Shown: in pieces, positions 24,632 through 32,814 of the stretch
How positions within the stretch are numbered: position 1 is the first letter of the stretch
Layout: every line of letters starts with the position of its first letter
Assembly (NCBI GenBank): GCA_963760735.1
Contig: CAVXEB010000004.1
Span: 806,001-870,000 of the forward strand
Length of the DNA stretch: 64,000 nt
Direction of reading: 5' to 3'
From: CF-46 sp963760735
GTDB taxonomy: Bacteria; Chloroflexota; Limnocylindria; Limnocylindrales; CSP1-4
Program-made: the position numbers and the translations under genes
The notes under the pieces: generated by a model
The model's input: the letters and a program-made list of their open reading frames with translations, nothing else
The model's database searches: none
What the model was told of the DNA's origin: nothing

Positions 24632-27600
24632 TCAGTGGAAGCGCGAGCCGGCGCCGGGCTGCGTCGCCCGCGCGGGCAGCGGGCCGGACGGCTCGGGACG
24701 GCCGGCGGCCCGTCGCAGGACGAGCCCCCGATAGCCAGGCACGAATCCAGCCGCCAGGAGCCGATCCCGGAACGACGCGGAGCCGACCGGCTCGCCGTCG
24801 ACCTTCGTGATCACGAGCTCCCGGGTGCGCCCGTCCGCCACGAGCACGTCGAGAGCGCGAGCCGCCGCGACGCCGACGTCGGGATCGTCCCCCGCGGGCA
24901 GGACCTGGACGGTGCCCCCGCCCCGCTCGAGATAGAGCGCGGCGACGCCGTCGACGAGCACGACGTACGCGCCGGCCGCCCGTTGGAGCGGCCGCCGGTC
25001 GTTCTCGCCGCGCCGCGGCCAGGGGATCGCGGCACCGTACGGGTTCGCAGGATCCGCGGCGGCGAGCAGATGGACCGTCACCTCGTCGGGGCCGCGCGCG
25101 GCGTCGCGAGCGGATCGCAGCCGCTCGATCGCTCCCGCGAGGGCGAACTGGGCCGCACCCAGTCCGTCAACGAAGTAGCCGCGCCGGACCCGACCGGCCT
25201 CCTCCAGGGCCCGAAACACGGGATAGACGCCGGCGAACCCGCCCTCGACCGACTCCCCGGCGACGCCGTCCCGGGTCACGATCCCCTGCCGATCGAGGAG
25301 CGCGAGGGCGGTTGCGTGAACCCGCTCGGTCGGGGTGCCTCCCGACGGCTCGACGAGCGACCATCGCCCGGCGGCCTCGGGTGGTCCGAGGGAGGTCAGG
25401 CGACCCGGCCGGCGCCGGACATCCCGGGCGGATCGCTTCCAGCGCAGGGCCCGGAGCGGGGCGAAGGTGTCGTTCGTGACCTCGCCGGCCCAGACGAGAT
25501 CCCAGAGCGCGTCGAGGACCTCGCGATCCGAGCCGCCACCGGCGGCCGCGTAGAGCTCCCGGTGGAACGAGGCGCCCCGCCGTTCGAGGTGCTCGCGGAT
25601 CCGGTCGTGCCGCGGATCCGAGGGTCGCTCCGAGTCCTCCGCGAGCGTCACCGGCCGAAGCGCCTCGCGACCGGGCCGGACCAGCACGATCCGCCCGTCG
25701 TCCCGGCCGAGGCTCCCCCGCCCCACCCAGGCGACCTCGCCCATCGCCCCGAGCTCGTCGAGGAGGCGTGGCTGGTAGCCGGGAATCCGGGCGGGAAGGA
25801 TGTCGCGCTCGAGGACCGACGCGGGCAGGGCCACGCCCGCGAGCTGGTCGACGACCTCGGCGAGGCGCTCGAGGGCCGCGCCCTGCCGAAGCGGCGTCGG
25901 ATCCTCGCCGAGCGCCGCGACCCCGTGCCACGCCGGCAGGAACCGGGCGTAGGCCGCGGGATCGACCGGCTCGACCTCCTTCCGGAGGCGGGCGAGGGAG
26001 CGCCGGCGGAGCAGCCGGAGCACGTCTGGATCGATCCACTCGCGCTCGGCGCCGCCGGGCCGGAACTCGCCGCGGAGGATCGTCCCGGCGGACAGGAGTC
26101 GTTCCAGAGCGTCCTCCACGACGCCCGCCGGCAGGCCCCAGCGACGAGCGGGCTCGGGCGTGACGAACGGTCCGTGGGTCCGGGCGAACCGCGCGAGCAG
26201 GCCGTCCAGCGCCCCGGCGGCCGGCCCGAGGAACGCCTCGGGGACGCCCGTCGGCGGCGAGACGCCGACCCCGTCCCGGTAGCGGGCGACGTCCTCGATC
26301 GCGATCCAGCGGTCCTCACCGGCGATCCGCGCCGCGACCGCGCGTCGGGTGGAGATCAGCTCCGTCAGCCATGGATCGCCGGCCGCGGCGCCGCCTTCGC
26401 AACGGGCCGCGATCTCGTCGGTCGACAGGTCGCCGAGTCGGCGAAGCAGGTCGTGCAGCTGGTCGGCGGTCGTCGCCCGGCGGTCGTCGGTCAGCGCCTG
26501 GAGGCTCAGCTCCAGGTCCGCCAGCGCCTCCGAATCGAGGAGCTCGCGGAGCTCCTCCTGGCCCAGCAGCTCGCGGAGGAGATCCCGGTCGAGCGTCAGC
26601 GCGCCGGCCCGTCGCTCGGCCAGCGGCGCGTCACCGTCGTACATGTACGCCGCGACGTAGTCGAACAGCAGCGAGCTGGCGAACGGCGTGGCCCGCGGCG
26701 TCTCCACGCTGTGGATCGCGATCTCGCGCCGGGCGATCCCGCCGAGGACGTCCCGGAGCGCAGGCAGGTCGAAGACGTCCGACAGGACCTCGCGATACGT
26801 CTCCACCAGGATCGGGAAGCTGCCGTAGCGGCTGGCGACCGCGAGGAGGTCGGCGGCTCGCTGACGCTGCTGCCAGAGCGGCGTCCGGGTGCCGGGACGG
26901 CGGCGCGGCAGGAGCAGCGCCCGTGCGGCGTTCTCGCGGAAGCGCGACGCGAAGAGGGCGGACGACGCGACCTGGCCGACGACGATGTCCTCGATCTCGT
27001 CGGGGTCCGGGAACAGCGCCGCCTGCGCCGGCTCGACGACGTCGTCGCCGTCCGGGAGGCGGATCGCGATCCCGTCGTCCGACCAGATCGTCCGGACCTC
27101 GCCGGCCAGGCGCTCGTTCAGGCGCGCCTCGATCGCGATCGACCACGGAGCGTGGACGCGGCCACCGAACGGCGTCAGCAGCACGAGCCGCCAGTCGCCG
27201 AGCTCGTCGCGGAAGCGCTGGACGACGATTCGTTGATCCGTCGGCAGGGCGCCACCCGCCTCGCGCTCGTCCTCGAGGTAGGCCACGAGGTTCTCGGCGG
27301 CGAGCTCGTCGAGGTCATGGTGCTCGCGCAGTCGGTCGATCACCGTGGCCCGGCCCCGCGCCCCCCGGGCGATGTCGGTCTCCGCCTCGCGGACGAACGC
27401 GCCGAGCGCGCGACCGAGCTCGATCGGCCGGCCGAGGGCGTCGCCCTTCCAGAACGGCAGCCGGCCCGGCACGCCCGGCGCCGGCGACACCGTCACGCGG
27501 TCGTGCGAGATCTCCTCGATCCGCCAGCTGCTCGCACCGAGCGTGATCACCTCGCCCGCCCGGCTCTCGTAGACCATCTCCTCGTCGAGCTCGCCGACCC

Positions 27601-29275
27601 GCCGCCCGGGCGTGCCCGCCTCGCCGACCATGAAGACGCCGAACAGACCGCGGTCCGGGATCGTCCCGCCGCTCGTGACCGCCACGACCCGGGCATCGCG
27701 CCGGCCGGTGATCTGGTCCGTCGTCCGGTCCCAGAGGATCCTGGGCTTCAGCTCGGCGAACTCGTCGCTCGGATACGCCCCGGCCAGCATCCCGAGGACG
27801 CCCTCGAGGACCTCGCGGCTCAGGGTCTCGTACGGCGTCGCCCGCGTCACGGTCCGCAGGAGCTCGTCGACCGTCCAGGCGTCCATCACGGTCATCGCGA
27901 CCAGCTGCTGGGCGAGGACGTCGAGCGGCGTGCGTGGGATCGCCGTCTCCTCGATGGCACCCTCGTGCATCCGCCGGGCGACGACCGCGGCCTCGAGAAG
28001 GTCGCCGCGGTACTTCGGGAAGATCACGCCCTTGCTCGGCGCGCCGACCTGGTGGCCGGCCCGCCCGACCCGCTGCAGGCCGCGGGCGACCGATGTCGGG
28101 CTCTCGACCTGGATGACGAGATCGACCGCGCCCATGTCGATCCCGAGCTCGAGCGAGCTCGTCGCGACGATCGCGGGAACGCGTCCAGCCTTGAGGTCCT
28201 CCTCGATCTGGACCCGCTGCTCCCGGGCGATCGAGCCGTGGTGGGCGCGGACCAGCTCCTCGCCGGCGAGCTCGTTCAGCCGCTGGGCCAGCCGCTCCGA
28301 CAGGCGGCGGCTGTTCGTGAAGACGATCGTGCTGGTGTGCTCCCGGATCAGCTCGAGGATCCGCGGATGGATCGCCGGCCAGATGCTGACGCGAGCCTCC
28401 GGGGAGGCCGCAGGGCCGCCGGGCCGCTCGTCGAGCGGCAGGACGTCGCCGGGCTTCGTCATGTCGTCGATCGGGACGACGACCTGGAGATCGAGCGGCT
28501 TGCGGGCACCCGCGTCGACGATCGTCACGGCCCGGTCCGGCCCGACGCCGCCGAGGAACGCGGCGATTCTCTCGAGCGGGCGCTGGGTCGCCGACAGGCC
28601 GATCCGCTGTGGCGATCGGGCGCCCTCGCGGCCGGCGATCAGGTGCTCGAGCCGTTCGAGGGTGAGCGCGAGATGTGCGCCTCGTTTCGATCCGGCGATC
28701 GCGTGGACCTCGTCGATGATCACATGCTCGACACCGGCGAGGACGTCCCGCGCCTGGCTCGTCAGCATCAGGTAGAGCGACTCGGGGGTCGTGATCAGGA
28801 TGTCGGGCGGACGCCGGGCCAGGTTGCGGCGGTCCTCCGCCGACGTGTCGCCGGTCCGGCTGGCGACCGTGATGTCGGGGGCCGGCTCGCCGAGGCGGGC
28901 GGCGGCCAGGGCGATCCCTGCGAGCGGCGCACGGAGGTTCCGTTCGACGTCGTAGGTCAGCGCCTTGAGCGGGCTGACGTACAGCACGCGGACGGTTCCG
29001 GGATGGGCCTTCGTCGGCACGGGACGCGGCGGCGAGCCCGCCAGCCGGTCCAGCGTCCAGAGGAAGGCGGCGAGCGTCTTGCCGCTCCCGGTCGGGGCGT
29101 GGATCAGGGTGTGGTGGCCGCTGCTGATCGCGGCCCAGCCCTCGGCCTGGGCCTGCGTGGGGGCGGCGAACGAGCTCTCGAACCAGGCGCGGACCGCGGG
29201 CGAGAACGGCGCCAGCGGGTCGTCTGGCGCGATGCCGGCTGTGGGCTCGTCGGGCGGGAGCGTCACGGTGGCCAC
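24632..29275 (-). CDS. lhr: Lhr-family large DNA helicase
   Basis: 1547-residue superfamily 2 ATPase. Seen: the Q-region and Walker A (HAPTGSGKTLAAFLW, about residue 54), the DExH box DEVHAIAGSKRGAHL, motif III GLSATQ, then IVFTNSRRLSERLAQRLN and VGRAGHQVG (motif VI) in the second RecA domain, followed by the winged-helix and long C-terminal domain of full-length Lhr. Such helicases unwind DNA:RNA or DNA duplexes 3'-5' and belong to a damage response in mycobacteria. The open frame extends to 29824, but I chose GTG 29275 because TATACT ends 10 bases upstream and the length then matches other Lhr proteins (about 1500). GTG 29266 is also possible. Nei follows. Confidence 0.95.
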   Translation of the reverse strand: MATVTLPPDEPTAGIAPDDPLAPFSPAVRAWFESSFAAPTQAQAEGWAAISSGHHTLIHAPTGSGKTLAAFLWTLDRLAGSPPRPVPTKAHPGTVRVLYVSPLKALTYDVERNLRAPLAGIALAAARLGEPAPDITVASRTGDTSAEDRRNLARRPPDILITTPESLYLMLTSQARDVLAGVEHVIIDEVHAIAGSKRGAHLALTLERLEHLIAGREGARSPQRIGLSATQRPLERIAAFLGGVGPDRAVTIVDAGARKPLDLQVVVPIDDMTKPGDVLPLDERPGGPAASPEARVSIWPAIHPRILELIREHTSTIVFTNSRRLSERLAQRLNELAGEELVRAHHGSIAREQRVQIEEDLKAGRVPAIVATSSLELGIDMGAVDLVIQVESPTSVARGLQRVGRAGHQVGAPSKGVIFPKYRGDLLEAAVVARRMHEGAIEETAIPRTPLDVLAQQLVAMTVMDAWTVDELLRTVTRATPYETLSREVLEGVLGMLAGAYPSDEFAELKPRILWDRTTDQITGRRDARVVAVTSGGTIPDRGLFGVFMVGEAGTPGRRVGELDEEMVYESRAGEVITLGASSWRIEEISHDRVTVSPAPGVPGRLPFWKGDALGRPIELGRALGAFVREAETDIARGARGRATVIDRLREHHDLDELAAENLVAYLEDEREAGGALPTDQRIVVQRFRDELGDWRLVLLTPFGGRVHAPWSIAIEARLNERLAGEVRTIWSDDGIAIRLPDGDDVVEPAQAALFPDPDEIEDIVVGQVASSALFASRFRENAARALLLPRRRPGTRTPLWQQRQRAADLLAVASRYGSFPILVETYREVLSDVFDLPALRDVLGGIARREIAIHSVETPRATPFASSLLFDYVAAYMYDGDAPLAERRAGALTLDRDLLRELLGQEELRELLDSEALADLELSLQALTDDRRATTADQLHDLLRRLGDLSTDEIAARCEGGAAAGDPWLTELISTRRAVAARIAGEDRWIAIEDVARYRDGVGVSPPTGVPEAFLGPAAGALDGLLARFARTHGPFVTPEPARRWGLPAGVVEDALERLLSAGTILRGEFRPGGAEREWIDPDVLRLLRRRSLARLRKEVEPVDPAAYARFLPAWHGVAALGEDPTPLRQGAALERLAEVVDQLAGVALPASVLERDILPARIPGYQPRLLDELGAMGEVAWVGRGSLGRDDGRIVLVRPGREALRPVTLAEDSERPSDPRHDRIREHLERRGASFHRELYAAAGGGSDREVLDALWDLVWAGEVTNDTFAPLRALRWKRSARDVRRRPGRLTSLGPPEAAGRWSLVEPSGGTPTERVHATALALLDRQGIVTRDGVAGESVEGGFAGVYPVFRALEEAGRVRRGYFVDGLGAAQFALAGAIERLRSARDAARGPDEVTVHLLAAADPANPYGAAIPWPRRGENDRRPLQRAAGAYVVLVDGVAALYLERGGGTVQVLPAGDDPDVGVAAARALDVLVADGRTRELVITKVDGEPVGSASFRDRLLAAGFVPGYRGLVLRRAAGRPEPSGPLPARATQPGAGSRFH

Positions 29276-29285
29276 GGGACGATCG

Positions 29286-29291
29286 AGTATA
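29286..29291 (-). promoter_or_regulatory. -10 box TATACT for lhr operon
   Basis: Best-consensus -10 in the window (minus strand), 10 bases before GTG 29275. It rules out the longer frame that starts inside the DoxX region. Confidence 0.6.
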
Positions 29292-29501
29292 GGCGCCTCG
29301 CCCGATTTCGACCACCCGTTCGAAATCGCGGGTTGCGGCTGCCGCCGGACCACTGGACGGGCGGGAGACAATCGTCGCGGCACCGGTTGCCCCGGCGACG
29401 GCGCGCATCGATCCGCGTCGTCGTCTGGACGGAGCCGGAGTCGTGTCGCGGTCGATCGGCGGTTGGCCGGTCCGGCGATGCAGATCGGGAGGGAGTGCGA
29501 G

Positions 29502-30266
29502 ATGGCCCGCGACCGGCAACTCGAATGGACGCTCGGGATCGCGGCGGCGGTCGTGCTGTTCTGGCTGGAGAACCCCTGGTTCCGACCGGAGGACATCGGC
29601 GACGCCTGGCGAACGGCCGCGACGATCCTCTTCTGGGTTCTCTTCCTGGCGACGGTCGTCCTGCTGTTCCGGGACCGCAACACGTCGGGTGCAACCGAGG
29701 TGCAGGTGGAGGAACCGGCGTTCACGCGGTTCCTCTTCTCGAACACCCAGGCCGGCCTGTTCTGGCTGCCGATCCGGCTGTTCCTCGGCTTCGCCTGGCT
29801 CGAGGCCGGGACCCACAAGATCACCGGCGGGGGGTGGCTCGACGGCGGGGCCGCCCTGAAGGGTTTCTGGACGGCCGCTGTCGCCGTTCCGGAACAAGGC
29901 CGACCACCGATCTCCTACGAGTGGTACCGCGACTTCATCAACTTCCTGCTGACCAACAACGCGCAAGGCTGGTTCGCCTGGCTCATCGTCCTCGGTGAGC
30001 TCGCGGTGGCGGTCGGGCTCCTCTTCGGGCTCCTGACCGGGTTTGCCGCCTTCTTCGGCGCGTTGATGAACATGTCGTTCCTGCTCGCCGGCTCGGCCTC
30101 GACCAATCCCGTGCTGTTCACGATGGCCGTCGGCCTGATCCTCGGCTGGAAGGTCGCCGGATACATCGGCCTGGATCGGTACGTGCTGCCCCTTGTGGGG
30201 GTGCCGTGGGGAGGCACGGTCTCGACGGGCAGACCGATCGATGCGGGGACTTCCGCCACCGGCTGA
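29502..30266 (+). CDS. DoxX/TQO small-subunit-like membrane protein
   Basis: 254-residue membrane protein. After two N-terminal helices (about residues 10-25 and 40-55), it has a DoxX-type region with FLGFAWLEAGTHKITGGGW, a soluble loop, and three or four more helices ending in GLDRYVLP. DoxX/DoxD members include thiosulfate:quinone oxidoreductase subunits and small quinone- or redox-linked membrane proteins. No second TQO subunit is next to it, so the role here is unclear. Start ATG 29502 is chosen for the GGGAGGGAG Shine-Dalgarno about 7 bases upstream. It is divergent from lhr. Confidence 0.82.
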   Translation: MARDRQLEWTLGIAAAVVLFWLENPWFRPEDIGDAWRTAATILFWVLFLATVVLLFRDRNTSGATEVQVEEPAFTRFLFSNTQAGLFWLPIRLFLGFAWLEAGTHKITGGGWLDGGAALKGFWTAAVAVPEQGRPPISYEWYRDFINFLLTNNAQGWFAWLIVLGELAVAVGLLFGLLTGFAAFFGALMNMSFLLAGSASTNPVLFTMAVGLILGWKVAGYIGLDRYVLPLVGVPWGGTVSTGRPIDAGTSATG

Positions 30267-30310
30267 CCCATCGCAGAGGCCGACCGAAGCGGCCGACCGC
30301 GTGCAGTCTC

Positions 30311-30325
30311 CGGGCTTGAAGCCCG
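30311..30325 (+). terminator. Possible hairpin after DoxX gene
   Basis: CGGGCT, TGA, AGCCCG forms a 6-bp stem with a 3-base loop between convergent genes. It has no T-run, so this is weak evidence for a terminator. Confidence 0.3.
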
Positions 30326-30391
30326 CGGACCTCGCGGCGATGTCCGCTCGACCGCGGGCAAGCGGGTGAGTCGATCGCCGGCCACCGCGGT

Positions 30392-31558
30392 TCAGCCGCG
30401 CGCGACCGCCTCGCGAAGCAGCGGCAGGACGGCCGACCGCACCGCGCCGACCGTCCGCTCGATCGCCCGTACGTTGGCCGGCTCCGTGGGCGTCGGCGGA
30501 TCGTCGAACGTCGCCGGGAGCGGCGCCTGGCCGTACCGCTGCGCGTCCGCCGCCCAGCGCTCTCGCCACGCCTCGGGCGTTTCCTCGGGGACCGCTCGAT
30601 GGGCCCCGGCCAGCCAGACGAGCGACCAGGCCCGGGGAACGACCCGATAGACGTCGTATCCGCCGCCGCCGGTTGCCAGCCAGCGGCCGCCGGCGTGCTC
30701 GTGGGCGAGATCGTGGACCAGGCGAGCGGCGGCGCCCATCGCGGTCACGGTGTTCCGGAGGTGGGCCAGCGGATCCCAGAGGTGGCTGTCCGCGCCGTGC
30801 TGGGACACGACGAGATCGGGCCGGAACTCCGCCGCGAGCTCGGGCACCAGGGACGTCACCGCCGCCAGCCAGGCGCCGTCGCCCGTGTCCGGCGGGAGCG
30901 GGACGTTGACGACCGTGCCGGCGGCCGGCCCCTCCCCCACATCGTCGGCGAAGCCGGTGCCGGGGAAGAGGTACCGACCGCTCTCGTGGAACGACACTGT
31001 CAGGACGCCGGGATCGTCCGCATGGATCGCCTCGACGCCGTCGCCGTGGTGAACGTCGAGGTCCACGTACAGGACCCGCAGCCCGTCGAGGCGGGCCCGG
31101 GCGATCGCCAGCGCGGGATCGTCGTAGATGCAGAAGCCCGATGCTCGTGACGGCATCGCGTGATGGAGGCCGCCGCCCGGATGGAAGGCGTGCTCGACAT
31201 CGCCCCGGAGGATCGCCTCAATGGCCCGGATCGAGCCGCCTGCGACCGCAGCGGCCGCCTCGTGCATGCCATCGAAGGGCGGGTCGTCGCCGCCAGGGCC
31301 GATCCCGGCTTCGCTCTCCATCCAGCCGGCCAGGGCCGCCACGTGCGAGAACCGCCGGACCACCTCCAGGTAGTGCTTCGTGTGGCACCACAGCAGCTCC
31401 TCGTCGGGCGCCGGCTCGGGCTCGAGGCCCGGCTCGGCCCCGAGGGCCCGCAGGAGGTCGATGCCGGGCCCGAACCGGCGTGGCGTCAGCGGGTGGGACG
31501 GGCCGAAGTCGTAGTCGAGCGAGCGTGGGCCGTAGACGAGGAGCGGCTGATCGGGCAC
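30392..31558 (-). CDS. Histone deacetylase family protein (AcuC-like)
   Basis: 388-residue class I HDAC-fold deacetylase. Seen: the tandem active-site histidines GGGLHHAM, the metal-binding DLDVHHGDG, a second Asp in SQHGADSHLWDPLA, and GGGGYD near the C-terminus. In bacteria such proteins deacetylate acetyl-CoA synthetase (AcuC), acetylpolyamines or other small molecules; no acs gene is nearby, so the substrate is open. I chose GTG 31558 over GTG 31567 because TATCGT (31571-31566) ends 7 bases before it; the 31567 codon would overlap that box. It is divergent from the DUF3052 gene. Confidence 0.88.
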   Translation of the reverse strand: MPDQPLLVYGPRSLDYDFGPSHPLTPRRFGPGIDLLRALGAEPGLEPEPAPDEELLWCHTKHYLEVVRRFSHVAALAGWMESEAGIGPGGDDPPFDGMHEAAAAVAGGSIRAIEAILRGDVEHAFHPGGGLHHAMPSRASGFCIYDDPALAIARARLDGLRVLYVDLDVHHGDGVEAIHADDPGVLTVSFHESGRYLFPGTGFADDVGEGPAAGTVVNVPLPPDTGDGAWLAAVTSLVPELAAEFRPDLVVSQHGADSHLWDPLAHLRNTVTAMGAAARLVHDLAHEHAGGRWLATGGGGYDVYRVVPRAWSLVWLAGAHRAVPEETPEAWRERWAADAQRYGQAPLPATFDDPPTPTEPANVRAIERTVGAVRSAVLPLLREAVARG

Positions 31559-31564
31559 GAGTGG

Positions 31565-31571
31565 CACGATA
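31565..31571. promoter_or_regulatory. Shared bidirectional -10 element for acuC-like and DUF3052 genes
   Basis: The heptamer CACGATA reads as TATCGT on the minus strand (7 bases before GTG 31558) and CACGAT on the plus strand (7 bases before ATG 31578). One short sequence thus has -10 features on both strands for two leaderless genes. Confidence 0.55.
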
Positions 31572-31577
31572 GCGGCG

Positions 31578-31994
31578 ATGGAACGGGTCTACACCACCCC
31601 GCTTCTCGACAAGCTCGGCATCCGGCCGGGGATGCGCGTGGCCATCGTCGGCGACCTCGACGCCGACCCGGAGGCTCCGGTCATCCGGGCGAGCCTGGCT
31701 GACCGGACGAGCGACGTCAGCGACGGACCCCCGGAGCCCGACACGGACATCGTCCTGTTCCTCGCCGACTCCGTCGCGGACCTGGCCGCGCTCGCCGACC
31801 TCCGCCCACGGATCCGGCAGGCGGGCGCCATCTGGGTCGTCTCGCGCAAAGGCAAGGCGGCCACGATCCGCGATGTCGAGGTCATCGCCGCAGGGCGGGC
31901 GCACGACCTGATCGACAACAAGGTCGTCTCGTTCTCGGCGGAACGGACGGGGATCCGCCTCGTGATCCCGGTCGCGCTTCGCCAGCCGAGCTGA
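31578..31994 (+). CDS. DUF3052 family protein
   Basis: 138-residue protein matching the DUF3052 pattern: N-terminal TTPLLDKLGIRPGMRVAIVG, an acidic middle, then TDIVLFLADSVADLAALAD and AGAIWVVSRKGKAATI. The family has no established function and is common in Actinomycetota and Chloroflexota. Soluble, no signal peptide. Start ATG 31578 follows the shared -10 element by 7 bases. It is followed closely by a TatA-like gene that has its own promoter box. I cannot assign a role. Confidence 0.78.
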   Translation: MERVYTTPLLDKLGIRPGMRVAIVGDLDADPEAPVIRASLADRTSDVSDGPPEPDTDIVLFLADSVADLAALADLRPRIRQAGAIWVVSRKGKAATIRDVEVIAAGRAHDLIDNKVVSFSAERTGIRLVIPVALRQPS

Positions 31995-32000
31995 GGCGCG

Positions 32001-32006
32001 TACCAT
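32001..32006 (+). promoter_or_regulatory. Leaderless -10 box TACCAT for TatA-like gene
   Basis: TACCAT, 6 bases, then ATG 32013. It lies 7 bases after the DUF3052 stop. Confidence 0.6.
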
Positions 32007-32012
32007 CTGCGC

Positions 32013-32189
32013 ATGACCGATGTCCTCGTCATCCTCGTCATCGCCCTGATCGTCGTCCTCGTCTGGCGCGGCCCGAAGACCCTGCCCGGCATCGGTGCGG
32101 CGCTCGGACGTGGCGTCAAGGAGGCCCGGTCGGAGGCGTCGAAGATCCACGAGGGCGACACGCCGCCGTCGGACGACCGGCCGGCCTGA
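32013..32189 (+). CDS. Small TatA/TatE-like twin-arginine translocase component
   Basis: 58-residue protein: a short N-terminus (MTD), one strongly hydrophobic helix (about residues 4-17), then RGPKTLPGIGAALGRGVKEA, the hallmark hinge and amphipathic helix of TatA/TatB proteins, and a short acidic tail. TatA forms the pore of the twin-arginine pathway for folded proteins with TatC, which is not in this window. At 58 residues it is about the smallest size for TatA/TatE. The helix has no conserved Phe-Gly pair (usually FG), here replaced by Arg-Gly. It has its own leaderless promoter and precedes mug. Confidence 0.75.
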   Translation: MTDVLVILVIALIVVLVWRGPKTLPGIGAALGRGVKEARSEASKIHEGDTPPSDDRPA

Positions 32190-32223
32190 GCGATCCCGGC
32201 CGACCCTCGCGGGCCGATCGACG

Positions 32224-32814
32224 ATGACCGACGACCTCGAGGCGCTCCTCGCCCGCCCGGGACCCGGCCCGCACCGGACCACGATCGACGTCGACGGCGT
32301 CCCGACGGAGACGCTGGCAGATCTGCCGCCTCTTCGCGACCGCCTCCTGTTCGTCGGGTTGAACCCGTCACCCGTCAGCGTCGAGGCCGGCCACTACTTC
32401 CAGGGCCGCCTCGGCCGGGCGTTCTGGGCTCGGCTCATCCGGGCGCAGATCCTGCCGCCGGACACCGACATCGACACCGCCGATGACGCGCTCGTCGCGG
32501 CCGGCCACGGCGTGACGGATCTGCTCAAGCGGCCGAGCCCCCGCGACGACGCGACGGACGCGATGCTCCGCGCGGGCGTCGGCCCACTCTGGCAGAAGGC
32601 CGCGCTCTGGCGTCCCGCCGCGATCGTGTTCGTCTGGAAGCGCGCGGCCGAGGCCGCGGCGGGCCGGAAGCTCGGCGAGCCGTGGGGTCATCTCGACGGG
32701 GTCGCGCTGTCGGGACGCCCGTGCTTCCTGATGCCCGGCCCGTACGCCCCGACCGAGGAGGTCGACGCCGGGCTGAACCTGATCCGGAACCTCGGGGCGT
32801 CACTCCCCCGCTGA
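32224..32814 (+). CDS. mug: Mismatch-specific uracil/thymine-DNA glycosylase (Mug-like)
   Basis: 196-residue DNA glycosylase of the uracil-DNA glycosylase superfamily, MUG/TDG branch, which removes U or T from G mismatches. Motif 1 is LLFVGLNPSPVSVEAGHYFQ (about residues 41-60), with Asn in the catalytic position, and motif 2 is the variant LMPGPYAP near residue 173, where Mug usually has NPSG, so substrate range may differ. Start ATG 32224, 34 bases after the TatA-like gene; no clear Shine-Dalgarno. Its 3' end overlaps the convergent NUDIX gene by 15 bases. Confidence 0.85.
   Translation: MTDDLEALLARPGPGPHRTTIDVDGVPTETLADLPPLRDRLLFVGLNPSPVSVEAGHYFQGRLGRAFWARLIRAQILPPDTDIDTADDALVAAGHGVTDLLKRPSPRDDATDAMLRAGVGPLWQKAALWRPAAIVFVWKRAAEAAAGRKLGEPWGHLDGVALSGRPCFLMPGPYAPTEEVDAGLNLIRNLGASLPR

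Noticed and set aside
29276..29824. N-terminal extension of lhr by 183 codons
   Set aside because: The extension lies over the divergent DoxX gene, has no family similarity, and a -10 box sits just before GTG 29275.
23621..29998. 2125-codon open frame on the plus strand
   Set aside because: It is antisense to nei and lhr, which have clear protein motifs; its Arg/Asp/Pro-rich composition is the usual shadow frame of GC-rich genes.
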